Of a stretch of DNA of 5,445 nt, positions 5,176 through 5,445 are shown in pieces. The translations under genes and the position numbers were made by a program. Position 1 is the stretch's first letter. Each line of letters opens with the position of its first letter. The notes under the pieces are model-generated. The model saw only the letters and a list, made by a program, of their open reading frames with translations. It had not been told where the DNA came from and made no database searches. This stretch comes from Methanoregulaceae archaeon (GTDB taxonomy: Archaea; Halobacteriota; Methanomicrobia; Methanomicrobiales; Methanospirillaceae): assembly GCA_028679275.1 (NCBI GenBank), contig JAJRBV010000153.1, positions 1-5,445 of the forward strand, given 5' to 3'.

Positions 5176-5445
5176 TCAGAGAATCCGTTCAAGAATCTCG
5201 GTGGCATCCCGCACGAGAGACGGGCATTTTGTGGTGAAGAGTCCTGCCAAGCGTGCCTTCTCGTACTCTTCGGGATCGCTCAGGTTGTACCCAAGGAGTT
5301 CCGTGCAGTTGACCGATCCATTCCGTGCAGTGAATTCCCGGATACACTCGCGTACGAGCGCCCGGGTCTTCTCGGTTGCACCATCATCACCTCTGTGTGC
5401 CTTTCCGTATTTCAGTCCGATGACAAGGATCGACCCGGATACCGC
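5176..5445 (-). CDS. C_GCAxxG_C_C family protein, partial (N-terminus off the right edge)
   Basis: The last 89 residues and the stop are visible. They match the C-terminal half of the C_GCAxxG_C_C family (PF09719), small cysteine-rich putative redox or metal-binding proteins of anaerobes. Seen: GSILVIGLKYGK near the left of the visible part, a helix TEKTRALVRECIREF, the NCTELLGYNL motif with its conserved Cys, then LFTTKCPSLVRDATEILERIL containing the last conserved Cys and the terminal helix. The namesake GCAxxG lies beyond the window. It converges on the MtrA-like/small membrane protein unit and is not part of it. Cellular role is unknown; a cytoplasmic thiol protein is likely from composition. 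Confidence 0.85.
   Translation of the reverse strand, partial: AVSGSILVIGLKYGKAHRGDDGATEKTRALVRECIREFTARNGSVNCTELLGYNLSDPEEYEKARLAGLFTTKCPSLVRDATEILERIL

Overview
The window looks like part of a methanogenic archaeon's chromosome, probably Methanomicrobiales-like. The pointers are a corrinoid-domain homologue of methyl-H4MPT:coenzyme M methyltransferase subunit A (MtrA), archaeal TATA-type A/T boxes in front of transcription units, short T-runs after genes instead of clear hairpin terminators, good Shine-Dalgarno sites (GGAGGAGG, GGAGGGG), and small redox proteins typical of anaerobic archaea. The genus is not resolved. The DNA is moderately GC-rich by eye, and the genes share a similar codon style, so I see no obvious foreign insert. 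I found no tRNA, rRNA, CRISPR array or insertion sequence.

Layout. Positions 1-1798 form a leftward (minus-strand) unit: an ArsR-family repressor (1424-1798), an ArsP/DUF318-type permease (310-1398) and a DGC-domain cysteine protein cut by the left edge (1-272). Positions 1799-1905 are an A/T-rich divergent promoter region. Positions 1906-4064 form a tight rightward unit: an unnamed 86-aa protein with a Cys-Cys pair, a small CxxC thioredoxin-like protein, a second DGC-domain protein, and an Acr3-type arsenite efflux permease. After a GC-rich hairpin and a new A/T box come a soluble MtrA-like corrinoid protein (4155-4832) and a small two-helix membrane protein (4872-5096). A short convergent gap follows, and then the C-terminal part of a C_GCAxxG_C_C family protein on the minus strand (5176-5445), cut by the right edge.

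How the genes may work together (inference). Positions 1-4064 read as an arsenic or soft-metal resistance island. ArsR would sense the metalloid and control both divergent units. Acr3 would export arsenite, and the ArsP-type permease may export organoarsenicals or a related species. The thioredoxin-like, Cys-Cys and two DGC proteins form a thiol/metal-handling set of unknown function. The adjacent corrinoid protein is suggestive because methyl-corrinoids can methylate arsenic and ArsP exports methylarsenicals, but it has its own apparent promoter, so the link is only a hypothesis.
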